Assembly: GCF_013623835.1 (NCBI RefSeq)
Contig: NZ_JABKDE010000004.1
Span: 124,001-188,000 of the forward strand
DNA: 64,000 nt
Origin: Brevibacterium oceani
GTDB lineage: Bacteria; Actinomycetota; Actinomycetes; Actinomycetales; Brevibacteriaceae
Reading direction: 5' to 3'
Positions 7,944 to 18,100 of the stretch are shown here, one piece after another. The notes beneath the pieces were generated by a model. The model saw nothing but the letters and a program-made list of their open reading frames with translations, did no database searches and was not told where the DNA came from. Position numbers and translations under genes: made by a program. Numbering within the stretch: position 1 is the first letter of the stretch; each line of letters starts with the position of its first letter.

Positions 7944-9407
7944 ATGAGTGAGACCACGTTCTTAGGAACCGACTGGCACGAGAAGATCTTCACCGGCAGC
8001 TGGACCGACGGTGCGGGAGAGACCTACGACGTCGTCGAACCCGCGACGGGGCAGACGTTGGGCCGCCTCGGCGCCGCCAGCGCCGATGACGTCAGCGCTG
8101 CGGCCACCCGTGCCGCGTCCGCACAGAAGGAATGGGCGCGCACGACTCCGGCCGAACGCGCCGCCGTGCTGCGCCGCGCCGGCGCACTGTGGGCCGAACA
8201 CGCCGAGGAGATCTCCGGGTGGATCGTCCGCGAGGCCGGCTCGATTCCGGCCAAGGCCGCGCTCGAGCTCAGCTCCGCGGAGCAGATCTGCTTTGAATCC
8301 TCCGCCCTGCCCAGCCACCCGAAGGGGCAGGTGCTGACGTCGAACGAACCCCGCTGGTCCTTCGCCCGCCGCGTGCCGGCCGGGGTCGTGTCCGTCATCG
8401 CCCCGTTCAACTTCCCTCTCATCCTCGGCATCCGCTCGGTCGCCCCGGCACTCGCGCTGGGCAACGCCGTGCTGCTCAAACCCGACCCCCGCACCGCCGT
8501 GTGCGCGGGAGTGTCGATTGCGCGGATCTTCGCCGAGGCGGGACTGCCCGAGGGGCTGCTGCAGGTCCTGCCCGGCGGGCTCGACGCCGGGGAAGCCGTC
8601 GTCGCAGCCCCCGAGGTCTCGGTCATCTCCTTCACCGGCTCGACCGCGGCGGGACGGAAGGTCGGCGAAGCCGCCGGTCGCCTCCTCAAACGCTGCCACC
8701 TCGAGCTCGGGGGCAACAATGCGCTCGTCGTCCTGCCCGGTGCCGAGGTCGGTCCGGCCACCTCGGCGGGGGCCTTCGGATCGTGGATGCATCAGGGGCA
8801 GATCTGCATGACCACCGGCCGCCACCTCGTCCACGAATCGATCGTCGACGACTATGTCGAGCAGCTGGCCGAGCGTGCCCGGAACCTGCCGGTGGGCGAT
8901 CCCGCCACCGAGGAGGTCGCGATCGGGCCGATCATCGATGACAAACAGCGCACCCACGTCCGCGACATCCTCGACAAGGCAACCGCCGACGGTGCCCGCC
9001 TCGTCGCCGGCGGACCCGGCGAAGGGGCCTTCGTCCCGCCGACCGTACTCACGGATCTCAGCCCGTCGAACCCGGCATGGACGCAGGAGATCTTCGGACC
9101 CGTCGCCCCCGTGGCCACGTTCTCGACCCTCGAAGAGGCCGCGGAGATGGTCAACGCCAGCGAATACGGTCTGTCGCTGGGCATCCTCGGCGATGTGGGC
9201 ATGGCCATGGAGCTCGCCGACCTCGTCGACACGGGCAAGGTCCACATCAACGAACAGACCGTCTCCGATGAGGCCAACGTCCCCTTCGGCGGAATGAAGG
9301 ACTCCGGCAACGGCTCCCGCTTCGGCGGCGCCGAGGCCAATATCGAAGCCTTCACCGAAACCCAATGGGTGACGATGCGCTCGTCCATCGCGCCTTACCC
9401 GTTCTGA
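7944..9407 (+). CDS. Benzaldehyde dehydrogenase (aldehyde dehydrogenase superfamily)
   Basis: A 487-residue NAD(P)-dependent aldehyde dehydrogenase, probably oxidising benzaldehyde from the upstream decarboxylase to benzoate. Conserved features are APFNFPLILG (cofactor site), SFTGSTAAGRKVG (Rossmann loop), LELGGNN with the catalytic Glu, and HQGQICMTTGR with the nucleophile Cys288. EIFGPVAPV and NVPFGGMKDSGNG are also present. The sequence style is that of XylC/vanillin-type aromatic aldehyde dehydrogenases. ATG 7944 has a GAGG box overlapping the decarboxylase stop. The GTG at 7932, overlapping that stop, is a less likely start. The substrate assignment rests on operon position. Confidence 0.88.
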   Translation: MSETTFLGTDWHEKIFTGSWTDGAGETYDVVEPATGQTLGRLGAASADDVSAAATRAASAQKEWARTTPAERAAVLRRAGALWAEHAEEISGWIVREAGSIPAKAALELSSAEQICFESSALPSHPKGQVLTSNEPRWSFARRVPAGVVSVIAPFNFPLILGIRSVAPALALGNAVLLKPDPRTAVCAGVSIARIFAEAGLPEGLLQVLPGGLDAGEAVVAAPEVSVISFTGSTAAGRKVGEAAGRLLKRCHLELGGNNALVVLPGAEVGPATSAGAFGSWMHQGQICMTTGRHLVHESIVDDYVEQLAERARNLPVGDPATEEVAIGPIIDDKQRTHVRDILDKATADGARLVAGGPGEGAFVPPTVLTDLSPSNPAWTQEIFGPVAPVATFSTLEEAAEMVNASEYGLSLGILGDVGMAMELADLVDTGKVHINEQTVSDEANVPFGGMKDSGNGSRFGGAEANIEAFTETQWVTMRSSIAPYPF

Positions 9408-9439
9408 CCAGCCGAATATCTGACCCTCCGGAGACACCG

Positions 9440-10726
9440 ATGTCCTCACCTGCCCCTTCTTCGTCCACCGCCCCTGCTGCTTCGGCCGGGCGCTGGCCGG
9501 CCGTCCTCTGCTGGCTCGCCGTCGCCCTCGAGGGCTTCGACCTCGTCGTCCTCGGCGCGGTCATCCCCGAGCTGCTCGCCACCGAGGCGCTCGGCTTCAC
9601 CCCCGAGGCGGCCACCGTCGTGGCCACGCTCAGCCTGGTGGGAGTCGGCCTCGGCGCCGTGGCCGTCGGGCCGGTCGTCGACCGGATCGGACGCCGGTGG
9701 GCGATCATCGCCTGCGTCATCGGCTTCAGCGTCTTCACTCTCTTCGTCGCCTTCGCCCCGAACGTCGCCCTGTTCACGACGTTCCGCTTCATCGCCGGAC
9801 TCTTCCTCGGAGCCGTGATGCCCAGCTGCCTGGCCTACATCGGCGAATACACGAAGGCCGGCAACACCGGTAAGGCCACGACGCTGACGATGACCGGCTA
9901 CCACGCCGGCGCCGTCGCGATCTCCCTGCTCGCCGTGGCCTACTCGCACAATTGGCACCTGCTCTTCCTTGCCGGCGGCATCGCGGGACTGCTCATGGTT
10001 CCCCTGCTGTGGTGGAAGCTGCCGGAATCCCAGGCGTTCCTCGTCGCCGCGCAGGCGAAACGGGACCCGGCGGCCGCCTCGGCGACGGTGCGCGAAGCGG
10101 AAACGAACGACCCGACCGGCGCCGTCGATGCGAACGCGAAGACGGGCCTGGCCGGACTCTTCGAAGGCAAGCTGGCGCTCGTGACGATCGGCGTGTGGGC
10201 GGCGAGCTTCATGGGTCTCCTCCTCGTCTACGGACTCAACACGTGGCTGCCGAAGATCATGGCCGACGCCGGCTACGAGGTCTCGGACTCGCTCGTCATG
10301 CTCTTCGTGATGAACATCGGCGCCGTCGTCGGGCTCGTCCTGGCCGGCTGGCTGGCCGATAAGCACGGGACGAAGAAGATCGTGCTGATGTGGTTCATCC
10401 TCGCCGCGATCTTCCTCGCTGCCCTGTCGATCCCGATGACCAGCCAGGTGCTGCTCAACATCGCCGTGTTCATCACCGGAGTCTTCGTCTTCTCCGCCCA
10501 GGTGCTCGTCTACGCGTTCGTCTCCGCGATCTATCCCGCGCAGGCGCGCGGCACGGCGCTCGGCATGGCGTCGGGCATCGGGCGCATCGGCGCGATCGTC
10601 GGACCCTTCATCACCGGTGCCCTGGTCACCGCGGGCATCGCCTACCCGTGGGGCTTCTACCTCTTCGCCGCCGTCGCGGTCCTCGGCTTCGCCTCCATGG
10701 TCATCGTGCCGCGCACGGTGAAGTGA
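9440..10726 (+). CDS. MFS transporter, AAHS-like (aromatic acid:H+ symporter)
   Basis: A 428-residue major facilitator with 12 predicted helices. LEGFDLVVLGAVIPELL in helix 1 carries the acidic D of the AAHS family. DRIGRRWAI between helices 2 and 3 is the MFS A-motif. The long central loop (about residues 195-235) is charged. AAHS carriers import benzoate-type acids, 4-hydroxybenzoate or mandelate-like compounds with protons. As third gene of the benzoylformate operon it is likely the uptake system for the pathway substrate. The start ATG 9440 follows CGGAGA and lies 32 bases after the dehydrogenase stop. Confidence 0.85.
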   Translation: MSSPAPSSSTAPAASAGRWPAVLCWLAVALEGFDLVVLGAVIPELLATEALGFTPEAATVVATLSLVGVGLGAVAVGPVVDRIGRRWAIIACVIGFSVFTLFVAFAPNVALFTTFRFIAGLFLGAVMPSCLAYIGEYTKAGNTGKATTLTMTGYHAGAVAISLLAVAYSHNWHLLFLAGGIAGLLMVPLLWWKLPESQAFLVAAQAKRDPAAASATVREAETNDPTGAVDANAKTGLAGLFEGKLALVTIGVWAASFMGLLLVYGLNTWLPKIMADAGYEVSDSLVMLFVMNIGAVVGLVLAGWLADKHGTKKIVLMWFILAAIFLAALSIPMTSQVLLNIAVFITGVFVFSAQVLVYAFVSAIYPAQARGTALGMASGIGRIGAIVGPFITGALVTAGIAYPWGFYLFAAVAVLGFASMVIVPRTVK

Positions 10727-10783
10727 GCGGGCTGTCGGTGCCGCCGGGCGGTACTTCCGGGTGGTGACGTCGGTGCCGTCGGC

Positions 10784-10795
10784 TAGCCTAGCTCC
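10784..10795 (+). promoter_or_regulatory. -10 box of a probably leaderless PrpF-family transcript
   Basis: TAGCCT at 10784-10789 ends six bases before the ATG at 10796, and no ribosome-binding site precedes the ATG. This gives the downstream gene its own start of transcription, separate from the decarboxylase operon. Confidence 0.55.
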
Positions 10796-11950
10796 ATGAC
10801 GCGATGGATCGAGGCCGCCTTTGTGCGCGGCGGCACGAGCAAGGGCCTGTTCTTCCGCGAAGATGCGCTGCCCGTGCTGGGGGACGACGGTGACACTTCT
10901 GCGTGGGACGCCGTGTTCACCTCGGCGATGGGATCCCCGGATTCCTTCGGTCGCCAGCTCGACGGAATGGGCGGCGGCATCTCCTCACTGTCGAAGGTGA
11001 TGGTCGTGTCCGCCTCGACGCGGGAGGGCGTCGACCTCGACTACACGTTCGGTCAGGTCGCCATCGCCGAGGCCGCCGTCGACTACTCCGGCAACTGCGG
11101 AAATCTGTCGTCCGGGGTCGTGCCCTTCGCCCTGTCGGCCGGGTTGGTCACGGCCTCCGACGGGTGGCACGTCTTCCGCCTGTTCAATACGAACACGCAG
11201 AAGTTCGTCGACGTCGGGCTGGGCGTGGTCGACGGGCAGGCCGCTGTCGACGGAGAGCTCGTTCTGCCGGGTGTCAGCGGCACGGGTGCCCCGATCGAAC
11301 TCATCTACCCCGACCCTGCCGGCAGTCGGACCGGTGAGCTGCTGCCGACCGGAGTCGCGCGCGAGGAGTTCGATGTGGACGGGCGCCGGTTCGAGGCGAC
11401 TCTCGTCGACGCCACTCTGCCTTTGGTCGTCGTGCCGTCATCGCTGGTGATGCTGCGCGGCACGGAGGCTCCGGGAGCCATCGACGCCAGCGCTCCGACG
11501 ATGCGGCTGATCGACGAACTGCGGCGGACGGCAGCCGTGCGCATGGGCCTATGTTCGACGCCGGAGACGGCACCCGAGGTCGTGCCGAAGGTCGCGATCG
11601 TCAGCAATCCGCAGTCGACAACACTCCTCGACGGCACCGAGCTTCCCGCCGCCGACGTCGACATCCTCGTCCGTGTCATCTCGATGGGACAGGCGCACAA
11701 AGCCGTCCCAGGAACCGCTGCGATGTGCTTGGCTGCGGCCGCGCTGCTGCCCGAACGTGATTCGTTCGTCCGCGGAATCATCGAACGCAACAATCCCGAC
11801 TGGACCGGGCCCGAGGTGCGACTGGGCACACCCTCGGGAGTGGTGACCGCCTCGGCGGTGTGGGACGACGACGCGCAGACGGTGACGGCGACCTCCCTCT
11901 TCCGCACCGCACGGGTGCTCATGATCGGGAAGGTCGCCGTCAGCGATTGA
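10796..11950 (+). CDS. PrpF-family (2-methylaconitate / oxalomesaconate-type) isomerase
   Basis: A 384-residue PrpF-family protein with the duplicated diaminopimelate epimerase fold. The N-terminal RGGTSKGLFF is the family signature. DYSGNCGNLSSG near residue 100 holds the first acid-base Cys, and PGTAAMCLAAAA in the second half holds the likely partner. Members shift a double bond or cis/trans geometry in unsaturated tricarboxylates (2-methylaconitate, 4-oxalomesaconate) or act in aromatic and nicotinate pathways. No methylcitrate or protocatechuate-4,5 genes are next to it, so the substrate is unresolved. It starts at ATG 10796 from a leaderless-type promoter and converges on the nuclease gene with 21 bases between. 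Confidence 0.85.
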   Translation: MTRWIEAAFVRGGTSKGLFFREDALPVLGDDGDTSAWDAVFTSAMGSPDSFGRQLDGMGGGISSLSKVMVVSASTREGVDLDYTFGQVAIAEAAVDYSGNCGNLSSGVVPFALSAGLVTASDGWHVFRLFNTNTQKFVDVGLGVVDGQAAVDGELVLPGVSGTGAPIELIYPDPAGSRTGELLPTGVAREEFDVDGRRFEATLVDATLPLVVVPSSLVMLRGTEAPGAIDASAPTMRLIDELRRTAAVRMGLCSTPETAPEVVPKVAIVSNPQSTTLLDGTELPAADVDILVRVISMGQAHKAVPGTAAMCLAAAALLPERDSFVRGIIERNNPDWTGPEVRLGTPSGVVTASAVWDDDAQTVTATSLFRTARVLMIGKVAVSD

Positions 11951-11971
11951 GCCGTACCCCGGCTGCTCGTC

Positions 11972-14896
11972 TCAGCTCAGGCGGCGTCGGCGGACAAGGA
12001 GGACGACGCTCGTGCCGATCACGATGAGGCCCGCCGCGATCGCCATCATCACCGTCGGATCGGTACCCGTCCGGGGAAGATGGCCACCCGCGTCGCTGCC
12101 AGTGCTGCCGCTATCGCTCTCGTTGGCGTTGCTCGAGGCTGACGCGGTACCGCTCGCGCTGTCGGAGCCGACGGACGAGCTGCCGTTGCTGGCGGTGTCG
12201 GAGCCAGCGTTCGCCCTGTCGGCGTCGGTTCCGTCCGAGTCGCCGCCGGTGGGGTCGCTACCTTCGGCAGAAGAGCTTCCGCCATCGGCTTCATCCGAAC
12301 CGTCTGTGTCTTCGGAACCTTCGTCGGCACCGTCCGAATCAGCGGAATCCCCGCTATCCGAGCCACCATCCGAGTCATCCCCGTCATCCGAGTCCTCGTC
12401 GAAGAGTCCGACGACCACCGGATCGTGGTCCGAGGCGCGGAACTGGTCGGGTGCGAACAGATCGGCGATGTTGTAGTTGAAGCGACTGTATTCCAGCGCC
12501 AGCGCCTCAACCGAGTTGATGTTCCAGACATCGGCCCCGGTGATCGCGTCGAATCCGCTGGAAGGCAGGGCCGCCTCGGTGCCGGTGCTCTGTCCGTTCG
12601 CACTCGAGGAATCGAGGGCGAGCACATGGTCGAGGCTGCCGGTGCGCGAACCGTAGACGTAGGTCGACTTGTCAGTCTTCTCGGAGGCGACGTCCTTGAA
12701 GCCGGCCTCGTAGAAGACCTGCATAGGATCCTCCTGCGTGTACGAGTTGAAGTCGCCGAGGAGGTAGACGTAATCGCTGCCCGCGGCCTTCTGCCGGTCT
12801 CCGGCGAAGTCGACGAGCGACTTCGCCTGCTTGACGCGGTCGGCGTTCGACGCTCCCTGACCGTCACCGCTGTCCTCATTGCCCGGGCCGGAGCCCGAGC
12901 CCTTGGACTTGAAGTGATTCGAGATCGTCACGAAGGTCTTGTCCTTCTCGACTGCGCCGGACGAATCCTTCGGGGCGAACGCCTGGGACAAGGGTTCGCG
13001 GGCGTTGGAGAACGCATCTTCGTCCTCAAGGATCGTCGATTCGCTCTGCGGAGCCACCTCGGCGGGCTGATAGATCAGCGCGGTCCGGATGACGTCCTCA
13101 TCGGCGGGAACCTCGGCGGGGGAGGGGACGAACGCCCACTTCTCGGACCCGGCCGCCTCGTTGAGGCGATCGACGAGAGTCTGCAGGGCATCGTCGCGGT
13201 CATCGCCGAACGCAGCGGAGTTCTCGATCTCCATGAGCGAGACCACCGAAGCGTCGAGCTTGTTGATCGCGGTGACGATCTTCGTCCCCTGCCGTTTGAG
13301 GCTCTCGGCATTCGCGGCGCCGCGGGCATCGCAGCCGCCGCGAACGGTGATGTGATTGCCCTCGCGGTCGTCGTAGTATTCGCACCCGTCGAGCTGATCG
13401 CCGGTCGTGGTGAAGTAGTTGAGGACGTTGAAGCTTGCGAGGCTGACCTGCCCGCCCACGGATTCGGGTGCGTCGCTGCGAGTGTCGGTGAACGTGGTCG
13501 GCTGCACCGCCTCGGCGTTGTCCCCGGTCAGGCGGGTGGTCGGCTGGAACCGCCACTTCTCGTGATCAAAACCGAGCACCACCGGCGAGGTGAACGACGC
13601 CTTCGCGCCGACGCGGACCGGGGCGTCCTTGCTCAGGTAAGGCAGCGGCACGTCCGTGTCGGACTTGAGGAAGTTCACGGTGGCACCGTCGTCGAGGACC
13701 ACCTCGCGGTCGAGATTCTCCTCCTCGAGTGCCGTCGCCTCGGGGGTGCCGGGGCGTTCGACGTCGGTGGCCTGCGGCAGCGTGCCCTCGCCGGTGGCCA
13801 GCACGACCTCACCGTAGGTGTTCGTGTTGTAGTTGTCGGCCACGGTCAGCTCCTCGTCGGGCTGGAGGAGCATACCTTCGAGGGCTTCGCGCTCGGCATC
13901 GTCGGAGGGGAAGGCGTCCTCGACCGGCTTGACCGCCTCGGCGGGCTCATCGAGCGTGGTCAGCCCGCTGGTGGACACGGAGATCTGGGTCTGGCCGTAG
14001 CGTTCGGACACTTTGCCGGTGACCTCGACGTGGTCGTCGATGTTCACGTCCGCGACGGTGTCGGGGGAGTAGACGAAGACGCCGTCGGAGGCTCCCGGGG
14101 TCGCATCGTCGGAGCCGCCGGAGCCCGGTGTCTGAATGTAGTAGCCGTCGAGGCCGCCGTCGGAATACGCGGCGGTGACGAGGCCGCGGGTGGTCACCGT
14201 CTTGCCCTGAAGGGGACTGGCCTCGCCAGTGCCCTGGATGTCGGCGATCGGGGCGACCTCACCGGGGGTGGTGTCATCGCCGCCGTCGCCATCTCCATTG
14301 TCGCCGTCGGGGAGGGCGTTGGGGGTCGGGGAGGCGGAGGTCCAGGTGTCGTCGACGAGTTGGATCGAGTCTCCGCCCGAGGCGGTCGCGCCGGTCGGTT
14401 CGGCCTCCTGGCCGATGACGGGGGCGGGGGTGTAGGTGTTCTTCGTGCCGGTGACTCCCTTGCCGCCGACGGTGCCGCCGATCTGCTGGAAGTCGAGGAG
14501 CGCGCCGGACTCGTCGATGACGTACGCGCTCGAACCGTATTCGCCGTCAGCGGCCGAGCCGGCCTTGACGGAGTTCGTGATCGGCACCTCGAGCGCCAGC
14601 GCACCGGAGTCGCCGACCGTCGTGTCCTCCGGCACCGTGGTCGTGTTCTCCTGCGCCTGCACACTGCCACCGCGAGTGACCGAACCGACGGTCCAGCCAG
14701 AGACGTCGGTGCCGGGGTCAGCGGCGATCTCGATGAAGTCCGTGTCGAGCGTGTAGGCGATCTCGGAAATGTGGGTGCCGCCGACCGAAGCATCGGCGTC
14801 CGCGACGGTGGCAGCTCCGGCGGGAGCCGACGGGAGCGTCAGTCCCGCGACGAGACTGATCGCTGCGGCGGTGGAGAGGGTGGTGGTGACTTTCAT
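11972..14896 (-). CDS. LPXTG-anchored extracellular nuclease (ExeM/NucH-like, EEP fold)
   Basis: A 974-residue secreted DNA-degrading enzyme. A Sec signal peptide covers residues 1-28 (cleavage near PAGAATV). A lamin-tail-like domain (GGTHISEIAYTLDTDFIEI) follows, then an OB-fold region (VAPIADIQGTGEASPLQGKT, about 215-330). The endonuclease/exonuclease/phosphatase domain spans about 475-830: SLASFNVLNYF, SLMEIENSAA, VTISNHFKSKG, YLLGDFNSY and ASDHDPVVVGL carry the catalytic residues. A 100-residue Ser/Asp/Gly-rich spacer leads to LPRTG, a hydrophobic helix and RRRR, the sortase signal for wall attachment. The likely job is scavenging phosphate, nucleosides or carbon from external DNA. ATG 14896 has GAAAGGG upstream. 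Confidence 0.9.
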   Translation of the reverse strand: MKVTTTLSTAAAISLVAGLTLPSAPAGAATVADADASVGGTHISEIAYTLDTDFIEIAADPGTDVSGWTVGSVTRGGSVQAQENTTTVPEDTTVGDSGALALEVPITNSVKAGSAADGEYGSSAYVIDESGALLDFQQIGGTVGGKGVTGTKNTYTPAPVIGQEAEPTGATASGGDSIQLVDDTWTSASPTPNALPDGDNGDGDGGDDTTPGEVAPIADIQGTGEASPLQGKTVTTRGLVTAAYSDGGLDGYYIQTPGSGGSDDATPGASDGVFVYSPDTVADVNIDDHVEVTGKVSERYGQTQISVSTSGLTTLDEPAEAVKPVEDAFPSDDAEREALEGMLLQPDEELTVADNYNTNTYGEVVLATGEGTLPQATDVERPGTPEATALEEENLDREVVLDDGATVNFLKSDTDVPLPYLSKDAPVRVGAKASFTSPVVLGFDHEKWRFQPTTRLTGDNAEAVQPTTFTDTRSDAPESVGGQVSLASFNVLNYFTTTGDQLDGCEYYDDREGNHITVRGGCDARGAANAESLKRQGTKIVTAINKLDASVVSLMEIENSAAFGDDRDDALQTLVDRLNEAAGSEKWAFVPSPAEVPADEDVIRTALIYQPAEVAPQSESTILEDEDAFSNAREPLSQAFAPKDSSGAVEKDKTFVTISNHFKSKGSGSGPGNEDSGDGQGASNADRVKQAKSLVDFAGDRQKAAGSDYVYLLGDFNSYTQEDPMQVFYEAGFKDVASEKTDKSTYVYGSRTGSLDHVLALDSSSANGQSTGTEAALPSSGFDAITGADVWNINSVEALALEYSRFNYNIADLFAPDQFRASDHDPVVVGLFDEDSDDGDDSDGGSDSGDSADSDGADEGSEDTDGSDEADGGSSSAEGSDPTGGDSDGTDADRANAGSDTASNGSSSVGSDSASGTASASSNANESDSGSTGSDAGGHLPRTGTDPTVMMAIAAGLIVIGTSVVLLVRRRRLS

Positions 14897-14998
14897 GGGG
14901 CCCTTTCGTCAAGGCTGAGAAGCGGTGCACAACGTGACGCTCCACGCGCGCAGACTATTGCACCCTACCGGCCCACGCTTCGACGATGACGGCGAAGA

Positions 14999-15016
14999 TG
15001 TGAACAGCTTGTGAAC
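14999..15016 (-). promoter_or_regulatory. PHO-box-like direct repeat upstream of the nuclease gene
   Basis: Read on the minus strand, GTTCACA occurs twice with an 11-base period (units ending at 15010 and 14999). That is the layout of PhoP-binding direct repeat units in Streptomyces and resembles PhoR sites in Corynebacterium. It lies about 105 bases upstream of the nuclease start. Extracellular nucleases are known members of phosphate-starvation regulons in Actinobacteria. A third unit is not recognisable, so this is a candidate only. Confidence 0.45.
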
Positions 15017-15090
15017 ACTCGGGCAGTCCACTGAACGTCACGGATGTGATCGATCCTACACGCTGACTGCCAACCCACCTTCCCTCCCCA

Positions 15091-15154
15091 GAACTACGTG
15101 ACGGCGGCCCAGCAACCTCGCGCAAGGTTGCTGGGCCGCCGTCGGGTAGTAATT
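15091..15154 (-). repeat. Stop-codon-anchored palindromic repeat, copy A (3' end of putA)
   Basis: Read on the minus strand it begins AATTACTACC at the last base of the putA TGA. It continues with a perfect 19-bp stem, GACGGCGGCCCAGCAACCT paired with its complement (15125-15143 with 15100-15118) around a 6-base loop. It ends in a degenerate mirror of the first ten bases. The same element recurs at 50954, 56235 and 57441. The stem could terminate transcription, although no T-run follows. Confidence 0.9.
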
Positions 15155-18100
15155 CAGGATTTCAGGGTAATGGCGAGGGTGTGGAAGTCGCGGCTGGGGT
15201 TGCCGAAGCGGTGCAGCGTCATCGACACCGCCTGCTCCTGCACGTAGTACCTCAGCTCCACCCGCCCCGAGGTGGTCACCGGCTCATCGATGACCGCGAC
15301 CTCCGGACGGACTGCGGCAGCAGCCAGCAGTTCGTCCTCGAAACGGCCGAGGACGCGGATGCGGGCACCCACCGTGTCGTCGTACTTGCCTTCGCCCACC
15401 ATCTCGGCGAAGGTTGCCGCCGACTCCGAGCGGGCCGCGATCTTGGCGTTCGTGATGGCCAGCTTCACCTCGGCGGACACATCCTCGGCGACGGAGACCT
15501 GCACCGTCGACCCCACGGTCTCGGCCGCATGCAGCGATCGTTCGAAGTCGAACAGGCTCGCCTCGGCGGTCACACGCAGGGTCACCGGGCGAGGACGGTA
15601 GCGGAAGATGTTCGCCTCGGCATTGAGCCCCGTGAGGTCCTTGGCCGCCCCGAATTCGCGCTCGAACCAGCGGCGATCGTCGGCCTTCGCCGCTTCGAAG
15701 CGCTGGCTGTCGTCCTCGCCGGCACCCGGCAGCGAGGCCGGGTCATCGGAGAAGTGACCGAAGAGCATGAGGTAGTTCGGTCCGCCGGCCTTCGACCCCA
15801 GCCCGACCGAGGACTGCTTCCAGCCGCCGAAGGACTGCCGGCGCACGATCGCCCCGGTGATGCCGCGATTGACGTAGGCGTTGCCGACCTCGACGCGGTC
15901 GAGCCAGGTGGCGACCTCCTCGGGATCGAGGGAGTGGATGCCGCCGGTGAGCCCGAAGTCCACGGCGTTCTGGAACTCGATCGCCTCGTCGAGATCACGG
16001 GCATGCATGAGTCCGAGCACCGGCCCGAAGACCTCGGTGAGGTGGAAGAACGACCCCGGCTTGACCCCGTCCTTGATGCCCGGGCTCCACAGCCGACCGG
16101 TGTCGTCGAGCTGTTTGGGCTCGAGCAGCCAGGACTCGCCCGGCTCGAGCGAGGTCAGCGCCCGGCGCAGCTTGTCGGAGGGATCCTCGGTCAGCGGACC
16201 CATCGTGGCCGAGAGGTTCGCCGGCCAGTCGACGACCATCGACGAGGCGGCATCGACGAGCTGGCGACGGTAGCGCTCGGAATCGTAGGTCGAACCGACC
16301 ATGATGCCCAACGAGGCGGCCGAGCACTTCTGCCCGGCGTGGCCGAACGCCGAATACATGAGATCGGCCATCGCCAGATCCCGGTCCGCCGCCGGCGTGA
16401 TGACCAGGGCGTTCTTGCCCGAGGTCTCCGCATTGACGTGGAGTTCGGGGCGGAAGGACTTGAACAGAGCCGCGGTCTCCGAGGCACCAGTGAGGATGAC
16501 CCGGTCGACATCGGGGTGCGAGACGAGGTGCTGGCCGAGCTCGCGTTCGACGGGGGCGCACAGCTGGAGGACGTCCTTCGGCACGCCGGCCTCCCACAGG
16601 CAGTCGATGATGAGCGCCGAGCAGTGCGGCGTCGGCTTCGACGGTTTGTGGATCACCGCGGACCCGGCCGCCAGGGCAGCGACCGTGCCGCCGGTGGGGA
16701 TCGCGATGGGGAAGTTCCACGGGGGAGTGATGACGACCATCTCATCCGGGGTGAACGTCGCACCCTCGAGGTTCTCGAGTTCGAGAGAATTCAGCGCGTA
16801 GTAGCGGATGAAGTCGATGGCCTCTGAGACCTCGGGGTCCGACTGGGAGGGCATCTTGCCGACCTCAGCGGCCTCGACGGCGATGAACTCACCACGGCGG
16901 GCAGCGAAGATGTCCGCCGCCTTGTGGAGGATCTCCGCGCGACCGGCGGCCCCGAGTCCGCGCCACTCCTTCGCCGCGGCGCGACCGCGGGCGATCATCT
17001 CGTCGAGTTCGTCCGTCGATTCGACGGTCGGCGCATGAGGACGGTCGTCGAGGTAGCCCGGTGCGGTCGCCTCGGCGATGATCTTTCGCACCCAGGCCTG
17101 GTTCGCCGGCAGGGACGGATCGGTGTCGGGTTCGTTGACGAACTGCTCGGGGACCACCGAGGCGGCCGCGGCGGCCGTGGAATCCGCCTCGGCTGCGCGA
17201 TCCTGGGTCCGGTTCGGCTTCGGTGCGGTCTCTCCCTCGGCCTCGAGGATGCCCTCGAGCTGGTTGACGGCGGCGGTGAACCGGTCGGCCTCGCGCTTGA
17301 ACACCTCGTTGCCGTTGGCGAGGTCGAAGATGCCGGACATGAAGTTCTCCGAGGCGGAGTTCTCCTCGAGGCGGCGCACGAGGTAGGAGATCGCGACATC
17401 GAACTCCTTCGGGTGCACGGCCGGAACGTAGAGGAGGAGGTCGCCGACGTCCTCGGTCACGGCCGCGGCCTGTTCGCTGGCCATGCCCTGGAGCATCTCG
17501 AATTCCACGCGGTGGGTGACCTCGCGGTCATCGGCGAGGTGGTGGGCGAAGGCGATGTCGAAGAGGTTGTGCCCGGCCACGCCGATGCGCAGACCCTTCA
17601 TCCGCTCAAGCGTGAACAGCCAGTGCAGGACGCGCTTGTAGTTCGCGTCCGTGGACTGCTTCGAATCGCACGTCGTCGCCGGCCAGCCGGCGATCTCGGC
17701 GTGAACAGTCTCCATTGCGAGGTTCGCGCCCTTGACGAGGCGGACCTTGATCCCGACTCCGCCGTTCTCGACACGGCGGGAAGCGAATTCGCTCAGCCGC
17801 TGCACCGCTCCGAGCGCATCGGGCTGGTAGGCCTGGATGACGATTCCGGCCTCGAGATCCTTGAATTCCGGTTCGGAGAGCAGTCGCGTGAACACCGCGA
17901 TCGTCAACTCGAGGTCCTGGTACTCCTCCATGTCGAGGTTGACGAACTTCGCGCCGGTCGGGGCTTTCGCGGCCTGCTGGTAGAGCGGACGGAGGCGGTC
18001 GACGACATAGTCGACGGTCTCGTCGAAGGCCCACATCGAGATCTGCGAGGCCACGGAGGAGACCTTCACCGACACGTAGTCGACATCGTCGCGGGCGAGC

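Noticed and set aside
12425-14989. An 854-codon plus-strand frame opposite the nuclease gene
   Set aside because: It is antisense to the clear extracellular nuclease and has the low-complexity Arg/Gly/Val composition typical of shadows.
14989-15036. A third PHO-box unit next to the two GTTCACA repeats
   Set aside because: The bases at the expected 11-base steps do not match on either side, so only two units are claimed.
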